From Crocinitomicaceae bacterium (lineage in GTDB: Bacteria; Bacteroidota; Bacteroidia; Flavobacteriales_D; Crocinitomicaceae), in NCBI GenBank assembly GCA_021325675.1, contig JAJTCM010000008.1, positions 62,001-126,000 on the forward strand: 64,000 bases of DNA, read 5' to 3'. The translations under genes were made by a program, and so were the position numbers. The notes under the pieces were generated by a model, which saw only the letters and a program-made list of their open reading frames with translations, did not search any database and had not been told where the DNA came from. How positions within the stretch are numbered: the first letter of the stretch is position 1; every line of letters starts with the position of its first letter. This document shows, piece by piece, positions 41,327 to 50,382 of the stretch.

Positions 41327-43203
41327 TCCGCTTTTGTTTGATTCAGAATTAAATCCCGGTTATAGCGCTGAATCATCGCTTTTAACCTCTTTTCATAACG
41401 TCTGACTTCCTTCTGGTAAAAGGAAATGGAGTCCGGCGTGTCTTTTCTCAAAAGCGAGATATTGTACAAATTTCGTGCCTTTTCATTGGAAAAGGTCATC
41501 ATGTGCATGTTTTTGTAATAGTGGAAAGTCCCTTCAATGTAAGTAAGCGCTTCAGGCTCGTGTTCCTGGTAATAGGATTGCCCATAGGAATAATACTTCG
41601 TTTTGATGTTCAGGAGATCGAGCACAGTCGGCATGATATCAATGTGCTGGAACACGCGCAATTCTTTTTTAGGCTTAATCCTTCCCTGCGGGTCGAAGAT
41701 CAGGATCGGGATTTTGTACATTTCGGTGCGCTGGTTGTACAGCTCGCTGTTCGTTGCGGAAGTGTGATCGGCGCAGAGCACAAAAATTGTATTGTTGTAC
41801 CACGGCTGCTTTTTAGCTTCGTCGAAAAACTTCGCCAGGCTATAATCGCCGTAATGAATGGATTCACAAATCTGCTGCGGGCCTTTGCGCAATTTCCCGC
41901 GCATGTGTTTCGGAATGAAATACGGGTGGTGGGACGAAAGCGTAAAAAGTGTAGCGAAGAACGGTTGCTTGAAAGCCGTCAGCTTGCGGGCAGTCCAGGG
42001 ATTGAAATATTCATCCAGGATCCCCCAGCTCTGGTCAAAATGGTCGTCATTATTATATTCCTTCCGCCCGAAATAGTGATCGAAGCCAGCCTGGGCCGCA
42101 AAGCCGTCGAAACGCATAGAACCGTTTGTCGCCCCGTGGAAAAAGCCTGATTCATAGCCGCGCTCACCTAAAATAGAAGCGATGGACTCCAGCTTGTTGT
42201 TGCCGTACGTCGAAGAAATGTAAGGATTATCGAGGAGCGAAGGCAGCGAGGAAACAATCGAAGGTACGGCTTCAATGGATTTTTTCCCGTTGGAAATACC
42301 GTTTTTGAAGTAAAGGCTGACTTTCGTAAGCGAATCCAGGAAAGGCGTGAAGGATTTTTTGGCCCCGGCCGCACCAACCCATTCGTTTCCGAAGCTTTCC
42401 AGCATAATGATAACGACGTTGGTTTTGTCAGGCAAAATTCCGGCCGGCCGCGATTCATGGATCGGGTTGAAGAGCTTCATTTCTTCAGCAATGGGCATGT
42501 AATTTTTTTCTTCAAGGCCCGCCTGGTTGTATGATTTCACCATAGTAAACGGCGTATTCAAAACTAAGGCTGCATTTTCTACCCGGGTAAAACGCGCCGC
42601 ATCAATCGGGCTGACCGGTTTGAGAATGAGGCCTCCCCTTCCGATAAAAATCGCAAGCGCTATGGTGACAACAAACCACGCCGTGTCACGCAGCCAGGAG
42701 AACTGTGCCGGTTTTTTGGGAATCCGCCTGTTGAGAAAGCGTGCCAGCAGGATAAATCCGATTAAAAAGAGCAGCAAAGCCCAGAAATCCTTAAAAAAAG
42801 ATGCTAATTGCTGTGAAAAATCATCGCCCGCGCCAAGGATTGTAAACAAATCAATTGTCGAGCGTTTCTGTGTATAGCTGAAATATTCTACGTCGATAAG
42901 GTTCAGCGCCGTGAACAGGATCAATACCAGGTAGAACAAAAAGCTCACGAACCGGCGGTAGAAATTCCGCTCGCGGAAAGGAAAAGGCAGCATGCTCAAT
43001 ACGATCAGCGGAAAGCCAAGCAGGCAAACGGTAATGAGGTCAAACCAAATGGAAACCCATAAGTCCGTAAAACCGACGTGTAAAAAATTCGACCAGTTGT
43101 AGACCAGGAAAATCACCCGGCAGAGCTGCATGCAAAGCAGTAAAATTCCAATGCGCTTGATTAAAACGCGGAAATGATTGGGGATTTGAATAAAGCTGAG
43201 CAT
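41323..43203 (-). CDS. LTA-synthase-family sulfatase-fold membrane protein
   Basis: 626 aa from the ATG at 43203. Five N-terminal membrane helices (within 1-190) and a periplasmic sulfatase-type domain: VVIIMLESFGNEWVG near 252, the nucleophile region ISNGKKSIEAVPSIVSSLPS near 285-300 (Ser where LtaS has Thr), FTLSSHHPYFIPKHM, and the metal site LCADHTSATNSELYNQ. Family members transfer phosphoglycerol or phosphoethanolamine to envelope glycolipids. Gram-negative substrates are not well defined. Coupled to the lipid kinase gene downstream. Confidence 0.9.
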   Translation of the reverse strand: MLSFIQIPNHFRVLIKRIGILLLCMQLCRVIFLVYNWSNFLHVGFTDLWVSIWFDLITVCLLGFPLIVLSMLPFPFRERNFYRRFVSFLFYLVLILFTALNLIDVEYFSYTQKRSTIDLFTILGAGDDFSQQLASFFKDFWALLLFLIGFILLARFLNRRIPKKPAQFSWLRDTAWFVVTIALAIFIGRGGLILKPVSPIDAARFTRVENAALVLNTPFTMVKSYNQAGLEEKNYMPIAEEMKLFNPIHESRPAGILPDKTNVVIIMLESFGNEWVGAAGAKKSFTPFLDSLTKVSLYFKNGISNGKKSIEAVPSIVSSLPSLLDNPYISSTYGNNKLESIASILGERGYESGFFHGATNGSMRFDGFAAQAGFDHYFGRKEYNNDDHFDQSWGILDEYFNPWTARKLTAFKQPFFATLFTLSSHHPYFIPKHMRGKLRKGPQQICESIHYGDYSLAKFFDEAKKQPWYNNTIFVLCADHTSATNSELYNQRTEMYKIPILIFDPQGRIKPKKELRVFQHIDIMPTVLDLLNIKTKYYSYGQSYYQEHEPEALTYIEGTFHYYKNMHMMTFSNEKARNLYNISLLRKDTPDSISFYQKEVRRYEKRLKAMIQRYNRDLILNQTKAE

Positions 43204-43212
43204 GTCCGGAAG

Positions 43213-43220
43213 CAAAATTA
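43213..43220 (-). promoter_or_regulatory. -7 element of the LTA-synthase-like gene
   Basis: Minus-strand TAATTTTG, 9 nt before the ATG; the leader would be very short. Confidence 0.45.
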
Positions 43221-43232
43221 GGAATTTATTAC

Positions 43233-43323
43233 GAGACAGAAGACATTAGATGAAAGACAGAAGACTTTCTTCCGGTGGCCTTTGGTCTATGTCTATTGTC
43301 TTTTATCTTTAGTCTTAAAGTCT
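43233..43323. repeat. Imperfect inverted repeat (AAGACAGAAGAC words)
   Basis: A purine-rich arm of repeated AGACAGAAGAC-like words (43233-43266) faces a pyrimidine-rich arm of GTCTTTTATCTTTAGTCTT-like words (43284-43323) in the divergent gap before engB. Confidence 0.55.
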
Positions 43324-43330
43324 TTATTCG

Positions 43331-43338
43331 TACTTTTG
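43331..43338 (+). promoter_or_regulatory. -7 element of engB
   Basis: TACTTTTG, full consensus match, 15 nt before the engB ATG at 43354. Confidence 0.5.
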
Positions 43339-43353
43339 CCTAAAATTAAATGT

Positions 43354-43944
43354 ATGTTGATCAAAACCGCGACTTTTGTTGTCAGTAACACCAATCACAA
43401 AGATTGTCCGAAGGACGGGAAACCGGAATTTGCTTTTATCGGGCGCTCAAATGTCGGGAAATCTTCACTGATCAATATGCTGACGGGCAATAAAAAGCTC
43501 GCCAAAACCTCATCCACACCCGGAAAAACACAGCTGATCAACCATTTTGAGATCAATGAACAGTGGTATCTTGTTGATTTACCCGGATTCGGGTATGCGA
43601 AAGTTTCGAAGGTGGCGCGCCTGAAATTTGAGAAGTTCATTTCGGAGTACTTACTGGAGCGAAGCACTTTGATAAATACCTTTGTTCTGCTGGATTCGCG
43701 TTTGGAGCCTCAGAAAATCGACCTGGAATTCATGAATTGGTGCGGCGAAAAAGGAATTCCCTTCTCCATGGTTTTTACAAAAATCGATAAGATTTCGTCT
43801 TCCGCTTTGCAGAAAAACCTCGCCGCTTATAAAAAAGAAATGCTGAAATCCTGGGAAGAGCTCCCGCCGGTGTTTACAACTTCCAGCGAATCACATTTCG
43901 GTAAGGAAAAAATATTGAATTACATCGGGCAAATGCTCAAGTAA
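43354..43944 (+). CDS. engB: Ribosome biogenesis GTP-binding protein EngB (YihA/YsxC)
   Basis: 196 aa. GTPase with G1 [13 protein letters not shown]2 SSTPGKTQ, G3 [13 protein letters not shown]4 TKID and G5 TTSS. It acts in late 50S subunit assembly in the cytoplasm. The ATG at 43354 was chosen over an in-frame ATG at 43282 because it follows the -7 element and gives the normal EngB start ([17 protein letters not shown]). Single gene. Confidence 0.95.
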   Translation: MLIKTATFVVSNTNHKDCPKDGKPEFAFIGRSNVGKSSLINMLTGNKKLAKTSSTPGKTQLINHFEINEQWYLVDLPGFGYAKVSKVARLKFEKFISEYLLERSTLINTFVLLDSRLEPQKIDLEFMNWCGEKGIPFSMVFTKIDKISSSALQKNLAAYKKEMLKSWEELPPVFTTSSESHFGKEKILNYIGQMLK

Positions 43945-44003
43945 TATGCTAATTAAACCGCGATCCAATTAGCATATTGACTTAAAATATTAGCACATTC
44001 ATA

Positions 44004-44537
44004 TTAAACTTTCATTCCCTTCACAATCCGGTCTTTGCGTTTTACTTTCTTGAGCTTTTTTGTTATAACAAGCAAGTAAGCCGAGCCCGAATCGGTTGTG
44101 GCGTAATATGTCAGGTTACCGTAATTGATTTCCCCTCCTTTATTAGCATCCCAGCTGTTGGCCAGCAGATAATAACGTCCGTTGGTTTGTCCTTTACGGA
44201 TCGCAAAGCGCAGGGTTTTGTTCTGGCCCACCTCGAAACGCACGTGGATATCGCCGTTGGCTTCAAACTTTTCAAAAACGCAACGTGTATTTACCGGGAT
44301 AATGATGCGGTTTTCAACACTGTTTTCGTTGGTTACCAAAGCCCCGCCATCAGTGGTTTCCTGGTTCTCCACTGCATTTTTACGCTGCAGGATGATCGTT
44401 GCGGAAGTAAAAAACTGGACTTTGCGGATATTTTCTTCACTTAAGCTGTATTGTTCTTTAATCTGTTCTGTATAAGGCACTTTCACGCCACATCCAGCCA
44501 ATAAAGCAAACAAAGCGACAACAGTAATCAATCTCAT
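44004..44537 (-). CDS. Hypothetical lipoprotein
   Basis: 177 aa with lipobox LFALLAGC (Cys16). Mature part begins VPYTEQIKEQYSLSEENIRK, then strand-rich sequence (FFTSATIILQRKNA, ENRIIIPVNTRCVFEKF, LRFAIRKGQTNGRYYLLANS) and a basic tail KKLKKVKRKDRIVKGMKV. I recognise no family. Probably envelope-anchored. Monocistronic. Confidence 0.75.
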   Translation of the reverse strand: MRLITVVALFALLAGCGVKVPYTEQIKEQYSLSEENIRKVQFFTSATIILQRKNAVENQETTDGGALVTNENSVENRIIIPVNTRCVFEKFEANGDIHVRFEVGQNKTLRFAIRKGQTNGRYYLLANSWDANKGGEINYGNLTYYATTDSGSAYLLVITKKLKKVKRKDRIVKGMKV

Positions 44538-44638
44538 AAATGGAATTTTTTTATTGCAAAAATATAATTTCTTGGCAACAAAAAATATACCAAAGGAAAA
44601 ATAGCGAGTGGAACCGTACAGGAAGATCCTTTACTTTG

Positions 44639-44719
44639 AACCATATAAGGCATATAAGGGCCTTTTAGATGAATTTCTTCAAAAGAGCATATAAGTTGTT
44701 TCTTAAACCTTATATGGTT
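44639..44719. repeat. Inverted repeat (CATATAAGG words)
   Basis: AACCATATAAGG from 44639 and its complement CCTTATATGGTT ending 44719. First of three successive inverted repeats in the 383-bp gap 44538-44920, which contains no gene. Confidence 0.6.
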
Positions 44720-44746
44720 TAAAAAATTGTCGCACACTAAGTTTAA

Positions 44747-44850
44747 AACCTCATAGGACGCATAGCTTAATATTACTCAACGCTTATTTACAAACCTAAC
44801 TCAACTTAAACTATACTTATGAACGATATTCCCTATGCGCCTATGTGGTT
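44747..44850. repeat. Inverted repeat (CATAGGACG words)
   Basis: AACCTCATAGGACGCATAG (44747-44765) against CTATGCGCCTATGTGGTT (44833-44850), with one gap and one mismatch. Close in sequence to the arms at 36289 and 36469. Confidence 0.6.
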
Positions 44851-44853
44851 TAT

Positions 44854-44919
44854 CAGAGCGAGAATGAGAACGAGAGCGGAGGATAAATTATAACATTCTC
44901 ATTCTCCGCTCTGGCTCTG
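44854..44919. repeat. Inverted repeat (GAGAATGAGAACGAGAGC words)
   Basis: Purine arm CAGAGCGAGAATGAGAACGA (44854-44881) and pyrimidine arm CATTCTCATTCTCCGCTCTG (44894-44919). Ends 2 nt before the PspC gene's stop. Confidence 0.6.
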
Positions 44920-44920
44920 A

Positions 44921-46450
44921 TTAATCCCAGCGCTCGTATTCGCCGTTGTGCTGCATGTAGCCCATTTTTTCCTCTTCATCATATGCGGCCGGCTCGTCCA
45001 CGCTGATGCGCTCATCGTCGATCTTCACCCATTTATTATGCGGGATTTCGATGATGATGAATACTTCCTGTCCTCGGATCTTGTCTTTTTTAGGAAAGCT
45101 GAATTCCGGGTCAATATGCAGTACATTGGAGTCCAGCTGGATTTTGTGCTCAATATTCCGGGCTTTCGCTGTGGCATTGCGGTATGAAAAACCGTTGGCG
45201 CCCATATTCTGATAAATGTGGTACAAACTGTCTTTCGAAGGACGGTACAAAAACTTAATCCCGTGATCATAAATCCGGTTGCCTTTCACGAGGATCGGGT
45301 TAAAACCACCGTTCCCGTGGCGTGCAAAACCATCAACGCCGGGATCACCTTCCAGGCTCTCAATTACGAGCTCCGGGGCATTCAGGCTGGCGATCTTCTT
45401 CACCACTTCGGCTTCAGAAACCACATCGCCCGCACTTTTCGTTCCGAGGTAGATACACAAAACAGTACCGATGATGCCCAAACCGACAAGGGAAAGAGAA
45501 GAGATCTTTGCCCACCTGGATTTCAGGCGCAGTAAGAGATATGTTCCGTTGGAAAGCATAAACAGGATCACGGAGAAAACCACCAGGAACGTGCCCAGCC
45601 ACCAAAGAAATACGTCTCCGGAATCACTGAGGAGCAATTCGCCGAGCTCACTGAAAGACAGGAAGCCGTTTTCACCGTGGATCGGGATAAAGCGCAGTCC
45701 GCCAAAAAACAGTACGAGGAAAATAACGAGGAAAAACACCCCTGTTACTATCAGCCCGAGCCCGAAAACAGAAGTAATCAAGCGGCCGATGCTGCTAAAA
45801 CGCCGGGTCAGGTTATCGTCCTTGCGCAGCTTATCCGCAAAGGATTTGGAGCTGGATGTCAACCTGTCCGTCGCCTGCCCGATTTCTTCCTTAACACTAT
45901 CGACCGTAATAGGCTTTCCCTGCATGCGCAGCCTGTCAATGCTGGACGAAGCTTTTGGGATAACAATCCACAGGATCACGTAGAGCGGGAAACCAAAGCC
46001 CCCGAAAAAGAGGAAAACCAGGAAAATCACGCGAACAACGATCACATCGATGTTGAAATAATTTGACAAGCCGGCACAAACCCCTGCAATTTTAGCATTT
46101 TCAACGTCCCGGTACAGGCGTTTATCTTTTGGCACGCTTTGCTGCTGCTGGGTGTAAGCGCGGTTTTGTGCATCTGCGGCTTCTTCTTCATCGAGAAAAT
46201 CTTCCGGCTGGCCCAAAGCCGCAATAATAGCTTCGATGTCTTCCTTTTCAATAACCTGTTTTTTCTCTGAAAGATAGCCCTGGCACAATTCCGCTATGCG
46301 CAGCTCAATGTCTTCAACAATATCTTTCCCGCCCTTTTGTCCCGCGAAACTGTTTTCGAGGCGGAGCATATAGTGATGCAACAATTCATAAGCATCTTCT
46401 TCAATCATGAAGTTCAAGCCTTTGATGTTTACTGAAACTGTCTTTTTCAT
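44921..46450 (-). CDS. PspC-domain membrane protein
   Basis: 509 aa. The N-terminal 90 residues are cytoplasmic (VNIKGLNFMIEEDAYELLHH...EDIEAIIAALGQPEDFLDEE). The PspC domain covers about 105-165: KRLYRDVENAKIAGVCAGLS, NYFNIDVIVVRVIFLVFLFF, YVILWIVIPKA. Further helices lie at about 225-255, 285-310 and 325-345, followed by a periplasmic part of 150 residues. PspC proteins sense envelope stress. The PadR gene 5 bp upstream is the usual partner and regulator in Bacteroidota, so the two form an operon. Confidence 0.9.
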   Translation of the reverse strand: MKKTVSVNIKGLNFMIEEDAYELLHHYMLRLENSFAGQKGGKDIVEDIELRIAELCQGYLSEKKQVIEKEDIEAIIAALGQPEDFLDEEEAADAQNRAYTQQQQSVPKDKRLYRDVENAKIAGVCAGLSNYFNIDVIVVRVIFLVFLFFGGFGFPLYVILWIVIPKASSSIDRLRMQGKPITVDSVKEEIGQATDRLTSSSKSFADKLRKDDNLTRRFSSIGRLITSVFGLGLIVTGVFFLVIFLVLFFGGLRFIPIHGENGFLSFSELGELLLSDSGDVFLWWLGTFLVVFSVILFMLSNGTYLLLRLKSRWAKISSLSLVGLGIIGTVLCIYLGTKSAGDVVSEAEVVKKIASLNAPELVIESLEGDPGVDGFARHGNGGFNPILVKGNRIYDHGIKFLYRPSKDSLYHIYQNMGANGFSYRNATAKARNIEHKIQLDSNVLHIDPEFSFPKKDKIRGQEVFIIIEIPHNKWVKIDDERISVDEPAAYDEEEKMGYMQHNGEYERWD

Positions 46451-46455
46451 AATTT

Positions 46456-46785
46456 TTAGTTTTTGTTGGTGATCTTTTCTACCGCGTAATTTAATTCCTG
46501 CCAGGTGCTGGCTAATTCTTCAAGGAAAGCCTTGCCCATTTTCGTAATGGAGAAGTATTTCCGGGGCGGACCGGCATTGGATTCTTCCCAACGGTAAGTG
46601 AGAAGCTCCATGTTCTTGAGCCGGGTCAGCAAAGGATACAGTGTACCTTCAACGACGATCAGCTTGGCTTCTTTGAGCTTTTCGAGAATTTCGGACGGAT
46701 AGGCTTCCTGCTGGTTGAGGATCGACAGGATGCAATACTCCAGGATTCCTTTTCTCATCTGAGCCTGTGTATTTTCTAAACTCAT
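46456..46785 (-). CDS. PadR-family transcriptional regulator
   Basis: 109 aa. PadR winged helix: MRKGILEYCILSILNQQEAY, LKEAKLIVVEGTLYPLLTRL, WEESNAGPPRKYFSITKMGK, with a C-terminal dimerisation helix. It represses from palindromic sites. Here a palindrome overlaps the -33 region of its own promoter. Operon with the PspC gene. Confidence 0.93.
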   Translation of the reverse strand: MSLENTQAQMRKGILEYCILSILNQQEAYPSEILEKLKEAKLIVVEGTLYPLLTRLKNMELLTYRWEESNAGPPRKYFSITKMGKAFLEELASTWQELNYAVEKITNKN

Positions 46786-46825
46786 AATTGCTGCTTTTTA
46801 ATGAAACAAATTGTTCTTGTCTTTG

Positions 46826-46861
46826 CAAAGATATGTACAAAACATTGTATTATGCAATACA
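46826..46861 (-). promoter_or_regulatory. padR-pspC promoter with operator palindrome
   Basis: Minus-strand -33 TTG (46855-46857), 21-nt spacer and -7 TATCTTTG (46826-46833). The perfect palindrome TGTATT-GCAT-AATACA (46846-46861) overlaps the -33 element, as expected for PadR autorepression. Confidence 0.65.
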
Positions 46862-46973
46862 TAGTACTAAAAATATTTTAGATTTAACATATTTTCAGAA
46901 ATAAATTTTAGTTATGGTACTGTTTATCAATCAATTATCTATTTTAGAAAATCGTCTCCCCCGGGTGAAAAAT

Positions 46974-46999
46974 AAAAAAGCCGGGATCTCTCCCGGCTT
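46974..46999 (-). terminator. pgk terminator
   Basis: Minus-strand stem AAGCCGGGA/TCCCGGCTT with four-base loop (46978-46999) followed by T-run, 28 nt after the pgk stop codon. Confidence 0.85.
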
Positions 47000-47026
47000 C
47001 GATTATCTAAAATATTGAAAACCTAT

Positions 47027-48220
47027 TTATTCCCGGATCGCTTTGATGCCCGGCAATTCAATTCCTTCCAGGTATTCGAGCATTGCGCCGCCGCCCGTGG
47101 AAACGTAGCTCACATCGTCTGCGAGACCGAACTGGTTGATCGCTGCAACGGAGTCACCGCCGCCAATCAATGAAAAAGCGCCGTTTTTGGTCGCGTCAAC
47201 AATCGCCGTAGCGACGTCTTTTGTTCCTTTGGCGAAGTTCGGCATTTCAAATACGCCCATTGGCCCGTTCCAGAGAATCACTTTGGATTTCAGGAGTGTT
47301 TCACGGCACATTTCAGACGTTTTGGAGCCTGTATCCAAACCGAGCCATCCGTCAGGGATTTCGTTGATTGCTACTTCTTTGCGGTTAGCGTCGTTATCAA
47401 ATTTATCCGCAATTACGGTATCAACCGGGATTACGAGCGTAACGTTTTTAGCTTTCGCTTTTTCTATAATGTGCAGCGCCGTATCGAGATAATCGTCTTC
47501 CACGAGGGAATTTCCGATTTTTCCGCCTTGTGCTTTCACGAAAGTATACGCCATTCCACCGCCGATAATGATGTTGTCGACTTTATCCAGCAAACGCTCG
47601 ATGATGGTGATTTTAGAGGAAACTTTCGCTCCGCCAACGATCGCCGTTACCGGTTTTTCGGTACTGTTCAGGACGCGGTCAACGCTTTTGATCTCCGCTT
47701 CAAGAAGCAATCCGAACATTTTATCCTCCGGGAAAAACTGTGCAATAACTGCGGTGCTCGCATGGGCGCGGTGAGCTGTTCCGAAAGCATCGTTAACGTA
47801 AACATCCCCGTGTTTCGCGAGGTCTTTGGCAAAATTCACGTCCCCTTTTTCTTCTTCCTTGTAAAAACGCAGGTTTTCGAGCAGCAAAATTTCACCCGGC
47901 TTCAGGGCAGCGCTCATTTCAAACGCTTCTTCGCTGATGCAATCGGAAGCAAACCGGATTTCTTCGTTCAGCAGCTTACCTGTCTGGTGAAGGATATGTT
48001 TCAGGGAATATTTTTCCTCCGGGCCATCTTTCGGGCGTCCGAGGTGCGACATTAAGATCACGCTTCCGCCTTGTTTCAGAATATGTTGGATCGTTGGGAT
48101 CGCAGCGCGGATGCGGGTATCGTCCGTCACTTCAAAGGTTTCTTTGTCTAAAGGAACATTGAAATCCACGCGGATCAACGCTTTTTTCCCCTTGAAATCA
48201 TATGTTTCGATTGTTGCCAT
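47027..48220 (-). CDS. pgk: Phosphoglycerate kinase
   Basis: 397 aa. Glycolytic and gluconeogenic enzyme transferring phosphate between 1,3-bisphosphoglycerate and ADP. Seen: RVDFNVPL near 17, [20 protein letters not shown] near 55, [61 protein letters not shown], and GGGDSVAA near 355. Length normal. Own promoter (TATTTTTG at 48237-48244) and terminator, so monocistronic. Confidence 0.97.
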   Translation of the reverse strand: MATIETYDFKGKKALIRVDFNVPLDKETFEVTDDTRIRAAIPTIQHILKQGGSVILMSHLGRPKDGPEEKYSLKHILHQTGKLLNEEIRFASDCISEEAFEMSAALKPGEILLLENLRFYKEEEKGDVNFAKDLAKHGDVYVNDAFGTAHRAHASTAVIAQFFPEDKMFGLLLEAEIKSVDRVLNSTEKPVTAIVGGAKVSSKITIIERLLDKVDNIIIGGGMAYTFVKAQGGKIGNSLVEDDYLDTALHIIEKAKAKNVTLVIPVDTVIADKFDNDANRKEVAINEIPDGWLGLDTGSKTSEMCRETLLKSKVILWNGPMGVFEMPNFAKGTKDVATAIVDATKNGAFSLIGGGDSVAAINQFGLADDVSYVSTGGGAMLEYLEGIELPGIKAIRE

Positions 48221-48236
48221 GCTTGGTTTTTTGTTG

Positions 48237-48244
48237 CAAAAATA
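48237..48244 (-). promoter_or_regulatory. -7 element of pgk
   Basis: Minus-strand TATTTTTG, 16 nt before the pgk ATG. Confidence 0.5.
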
Positions 48245-48390
48245 GGAATTCTGCTTAATACGAAGAAGCTTTCCCTCAGATAAGCACAGATTTGTTACGC
48301 TGATTTAACCGGGTTGTTGCTTCCCGGTCGCATTGGTTAAAACTATTGAACGTATTTGGAACATAACTGTATCAACCTAAAATTTCGACC

Positions 48391-48951
48391 ATGAAAACAA
48401 CTCTTTTTATTTTCGCGGCTTTCTGCTTCCTGTCTTTGGGGGCTTCCGCACAAGAATCTTTGAAACCAACGCAACCGTCATTAGTTGATTTTGATGCGTA
48501 TGAAAAATTATTGCTTGAGGTGAAGGAACACCGCAAAACACACCTGGTAACGCTGGATGAATTCCTGAAAATGAGCAAGGAGGCCAACGTTATTATTCTC
48601 GACACCCGTTCGGATTCGATGTATGCGGCCAAACACGTTGCGGGGGCTGTTCACCTGAACTTTTCGGATTTCACGCAGGCCACCCTCGCTCAAATCATTC
48701 CTTCACAGGACACGAAAATCCTGATCTACTGCAATAATAATTTTGAGAACGATATCCTTTATTTTCCCACCAAGTCAGCAACGCCCAAAGTAAGCCTCAG
48801 CACTAAAAAAGCGCTGACCCTGGCGCTGAATATCCCCACTTATATCAATTTGTACGGTTACGGCTATAAAAATATCTACGAGCTTTCCGAGCTAATCCCG
48901 GTTTATTCTAACCCAACTCTGTTTGAAGGAACTGCCGTCGAAAAATTTTGA
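48391..48951 (+). CDS. Exported rhodanese-like protein
   Basis: 186 aa with a signal peptide (1-20, LGASAQ). Rhodanese fold: VIILDTRSDSMYAAKHVAGA, VHLNFSDFTQATLAQIIP and the active-site loop ILIYCNNNFENDI with Cys near 115. The loop NNNFEND is atypical, so sulfur-transfer activity is uncertain. The C-terminus YINLYGYGYKNIYELSELIP is typical of Bacteroidota periplasmic rhodanese-domain proteins. Followed 4 nt later by a small secreted protein gene. Confidence 0.85.
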   Translation: MKTTLFIFAAFCFLSLGASAQESLKPTQPSLVDFDAYEKLLLEVKEHRKTHLVTLDEFLKMSKEANVIILDTRSDSMYAAKHVAGAVHLNFSDFTQATLAQIIPSQDTKILIYCNNNFENDILYFPTKSATPKVSLSTKKALTLALNIPTYINLYGYGYKNIYELSELIPVYSNPTLFEGTAVEKF

Positions 48952-48955
48952 GGGG

Positions 48956-49204
48956 ATGAAAATAGTAGTTATATTTTTCTTCCTTATTTCCTGTTTGAGC
49001 TTAACTGCCCAAAAAGTGGTCAAATACGAATTGGATTCCCTCGAAAAGCTTGACAGGATTACAGCTATGCTTAATGGATTGAAAAACGAAAAAACAGCCT
49101 TGTCTTCACAAATCCAGGCAGAATTGAGTGGCGGCGCCTATAAAAGACCAGCGCCAACTTTTGCATTCAACGGGATTAACGGATTAAGCAAATTCAGATC
49201 ATAA
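48956..49204 (+). CDS. Small secreted hypothetical protein
   Basis: 82 aa from the ATG at 48956. Signal peptide MKIVVIFFFLISCLSLTAQ, then a helical stretch YELDSLEKLDRITAMLNGLK. It has a run of AGGGG before the ATG and lies 4 nt behind the rhodanese gene, so it is probably co-transcribed. Its end overlaps the convergent DedA-type gene by 11 nt. No family recognised. Confidence 0.65.
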   Translation: MKIVVIFFFLISCLSLTAQKVVKYELDSLEKLDRITAMLNGLKNEKTALSSQIQAELSGGAYKRPAPTFAFNGINGLSKFRS

Positions 49205-49613
49205 GAAAAACGCTATACCGCAAAATTTTCCCGGCACACATCAGCAGCATTGTTCTCCAGAATGGGGAGCGCAAATAACCCAAGGCTACCAGCATGGGAT
49301 CGCCAATAAAAGGAAGCCAGGAGAAAAAAGCGGCAAGAAATCCATATTTCCGGGCAAACAGTAAGGCTTTACTTTCGGGTTTCGGTTTGAAAAGCCGGTT
49401 TCCTACAAAACCCAACAGGTAATTCGTGAACCCGCCCAGGCAGTTTCCGGCGCTTGCCGCCAACCAGATTTCTATTGGGGAGTAGGTTCCGGAGCTTAGA
49501 AAGAAGAGGAAAACGATTTCCGAGCTCAGGGGCAGGATTGTAGCTGCTAAAAAGCAAACGAGAAAAAGTCCCGGCAAGCCGTAATTTTCCCAGCCAAGGA
49601 AAAAATCAGGCAT
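49194..49613 (-). CDS. YqaA/DedA-family (SNARE-associated) membrane protein
   Basis: 139 aa with four hydrophobic segments: LPGLFLVCFLAATILPLSSE, LAASAGNCLGGFTNYLLGF, FLAAFFSWLPFIGDPMLVAL and TMLLMCAGKILRYSVFLMI. The motif LPFIGDPM and the glycine-rich re-entrant AGNCLGG are typical of YqaA proteins, small DedA relatives implicated in lipid flipping or ion transport. Start overlaps the end of the upstream amidase gene by 8 nt. Confidence 0.85.
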   Translation of the reverse strand: MPDFFLGWENYGLPGLFLVCFLAATILPLSSEIVFLFFLSSGTYSPIEIWLAASAGNCLGGFTNYLLGFVGNRLFKPKPESKALLFARKYGFLAAFFSWLPFIGDPMLVALGYLRSPFWRTMLLMCAGKILRYSVFLMI

Positions 49614-50382
49614 CTTTGAGGAAGTTCAGGTTTTGGCGCACCTGCAGCAAATCAGTTTTCGAAAGCAAAGCTGTGATAATCTCCTCTTTTCCCGGGGCGT
49701 CAGCCGCCAGCTTTTCGCCCAGCGCGTTGTATACATTCGAATCGCCGGAATAAGTGAGCTGTTTGCCGTCCTCCCCTACCCGGTTCAGTCCAGCGACATA
49801 GCATTGGTTTTCGATAGCACGGGCCGCCAAAAGCGATTTCCAGTGATGCGCGCGGCGCTCCGGCCAGTTTGCTACATAGAGGCACAAATCATATTCTGCT
49901 TCGCCGGTTGCGGTCAGCCGGTTGCGGGAAATTTCAGGAAAACGCAAATCGTAGCAAATCTGCAGGTTGATGCTCCAGTCTTTCCATCGGACAATTACCT
50001 GTTCGTTTCCGGGCGTATATGTTTCTTCCTCTTTGGCGAGGGTGAATAATTTGCGTTTGTTATAAAACACCGTTTTTCCATCCGGGTAAACAAAAATGCC
50101 GCGATTGAAATAGTTACCCTCTTCTTCAGCGATAAAAGAAGTGTAAATAGCTGCGTTTTTAATCGCCGCTTGCTGCTTCAACCAGACAATAGCCCCGGAA
50201 TTTTCGCAATTTTCAGCCAAATCCTGCGCATTCATTGAAAAAGCAGTATGGAACATTTCGGGCAGCAGGATCAGATCCGTTTCTTCTATCCCGGATAAAA
50301 GAATTTCCATGTGACCCAGGTTTTGGGCTTTGTCTTCCCAATACTGGGAACATTGAACGAGGCTTAATTTCAGATCCTGCAT
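49606..50382 (-). CDS. Nitrilase-superfamily amidohydrolase (omega-amidase-like)
   Basis: 258 aa. Catalytic triad in order: Glu in LILLPEMFHTAFS, Lys in FYNKRKLFTLAKEEE, Cys in INLQICYDLRFPEISRN. The closest known type is YafV/omega-amidase, which hydrolyses alpha-ketoglutaramate and alpha-ketosuccinamate. It overlaps a methionine aminotransferase gene by 13 nt; together they form the methionine-salvage transamination plus omega-amidase pair. Cytoplasmic. Confidence 0.88.
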   Translation of the reverse strand: MQDLKLSLVQCSQYWEDKAQNLGHMEILLSGIEETDLILLPEMFHTAFSMNAQDLAENCENSGAIVWLKQQAAIKNAAIYTSFIAEEEGNYFNRGIFVYPDGKTVFYNKRKLFTLAKEEETYTPGNEQVIVRWKDWSINLQICYDLRFPEISRNRLTATGEAEYDLCLYVANWPERRAHHWKSLLAARAIENQCYVAGLNRVGEDGKQLTYSGDSNVYNALGEKLAADAPGKEEIITALLSKTDLLQVRQNLNFLKDA

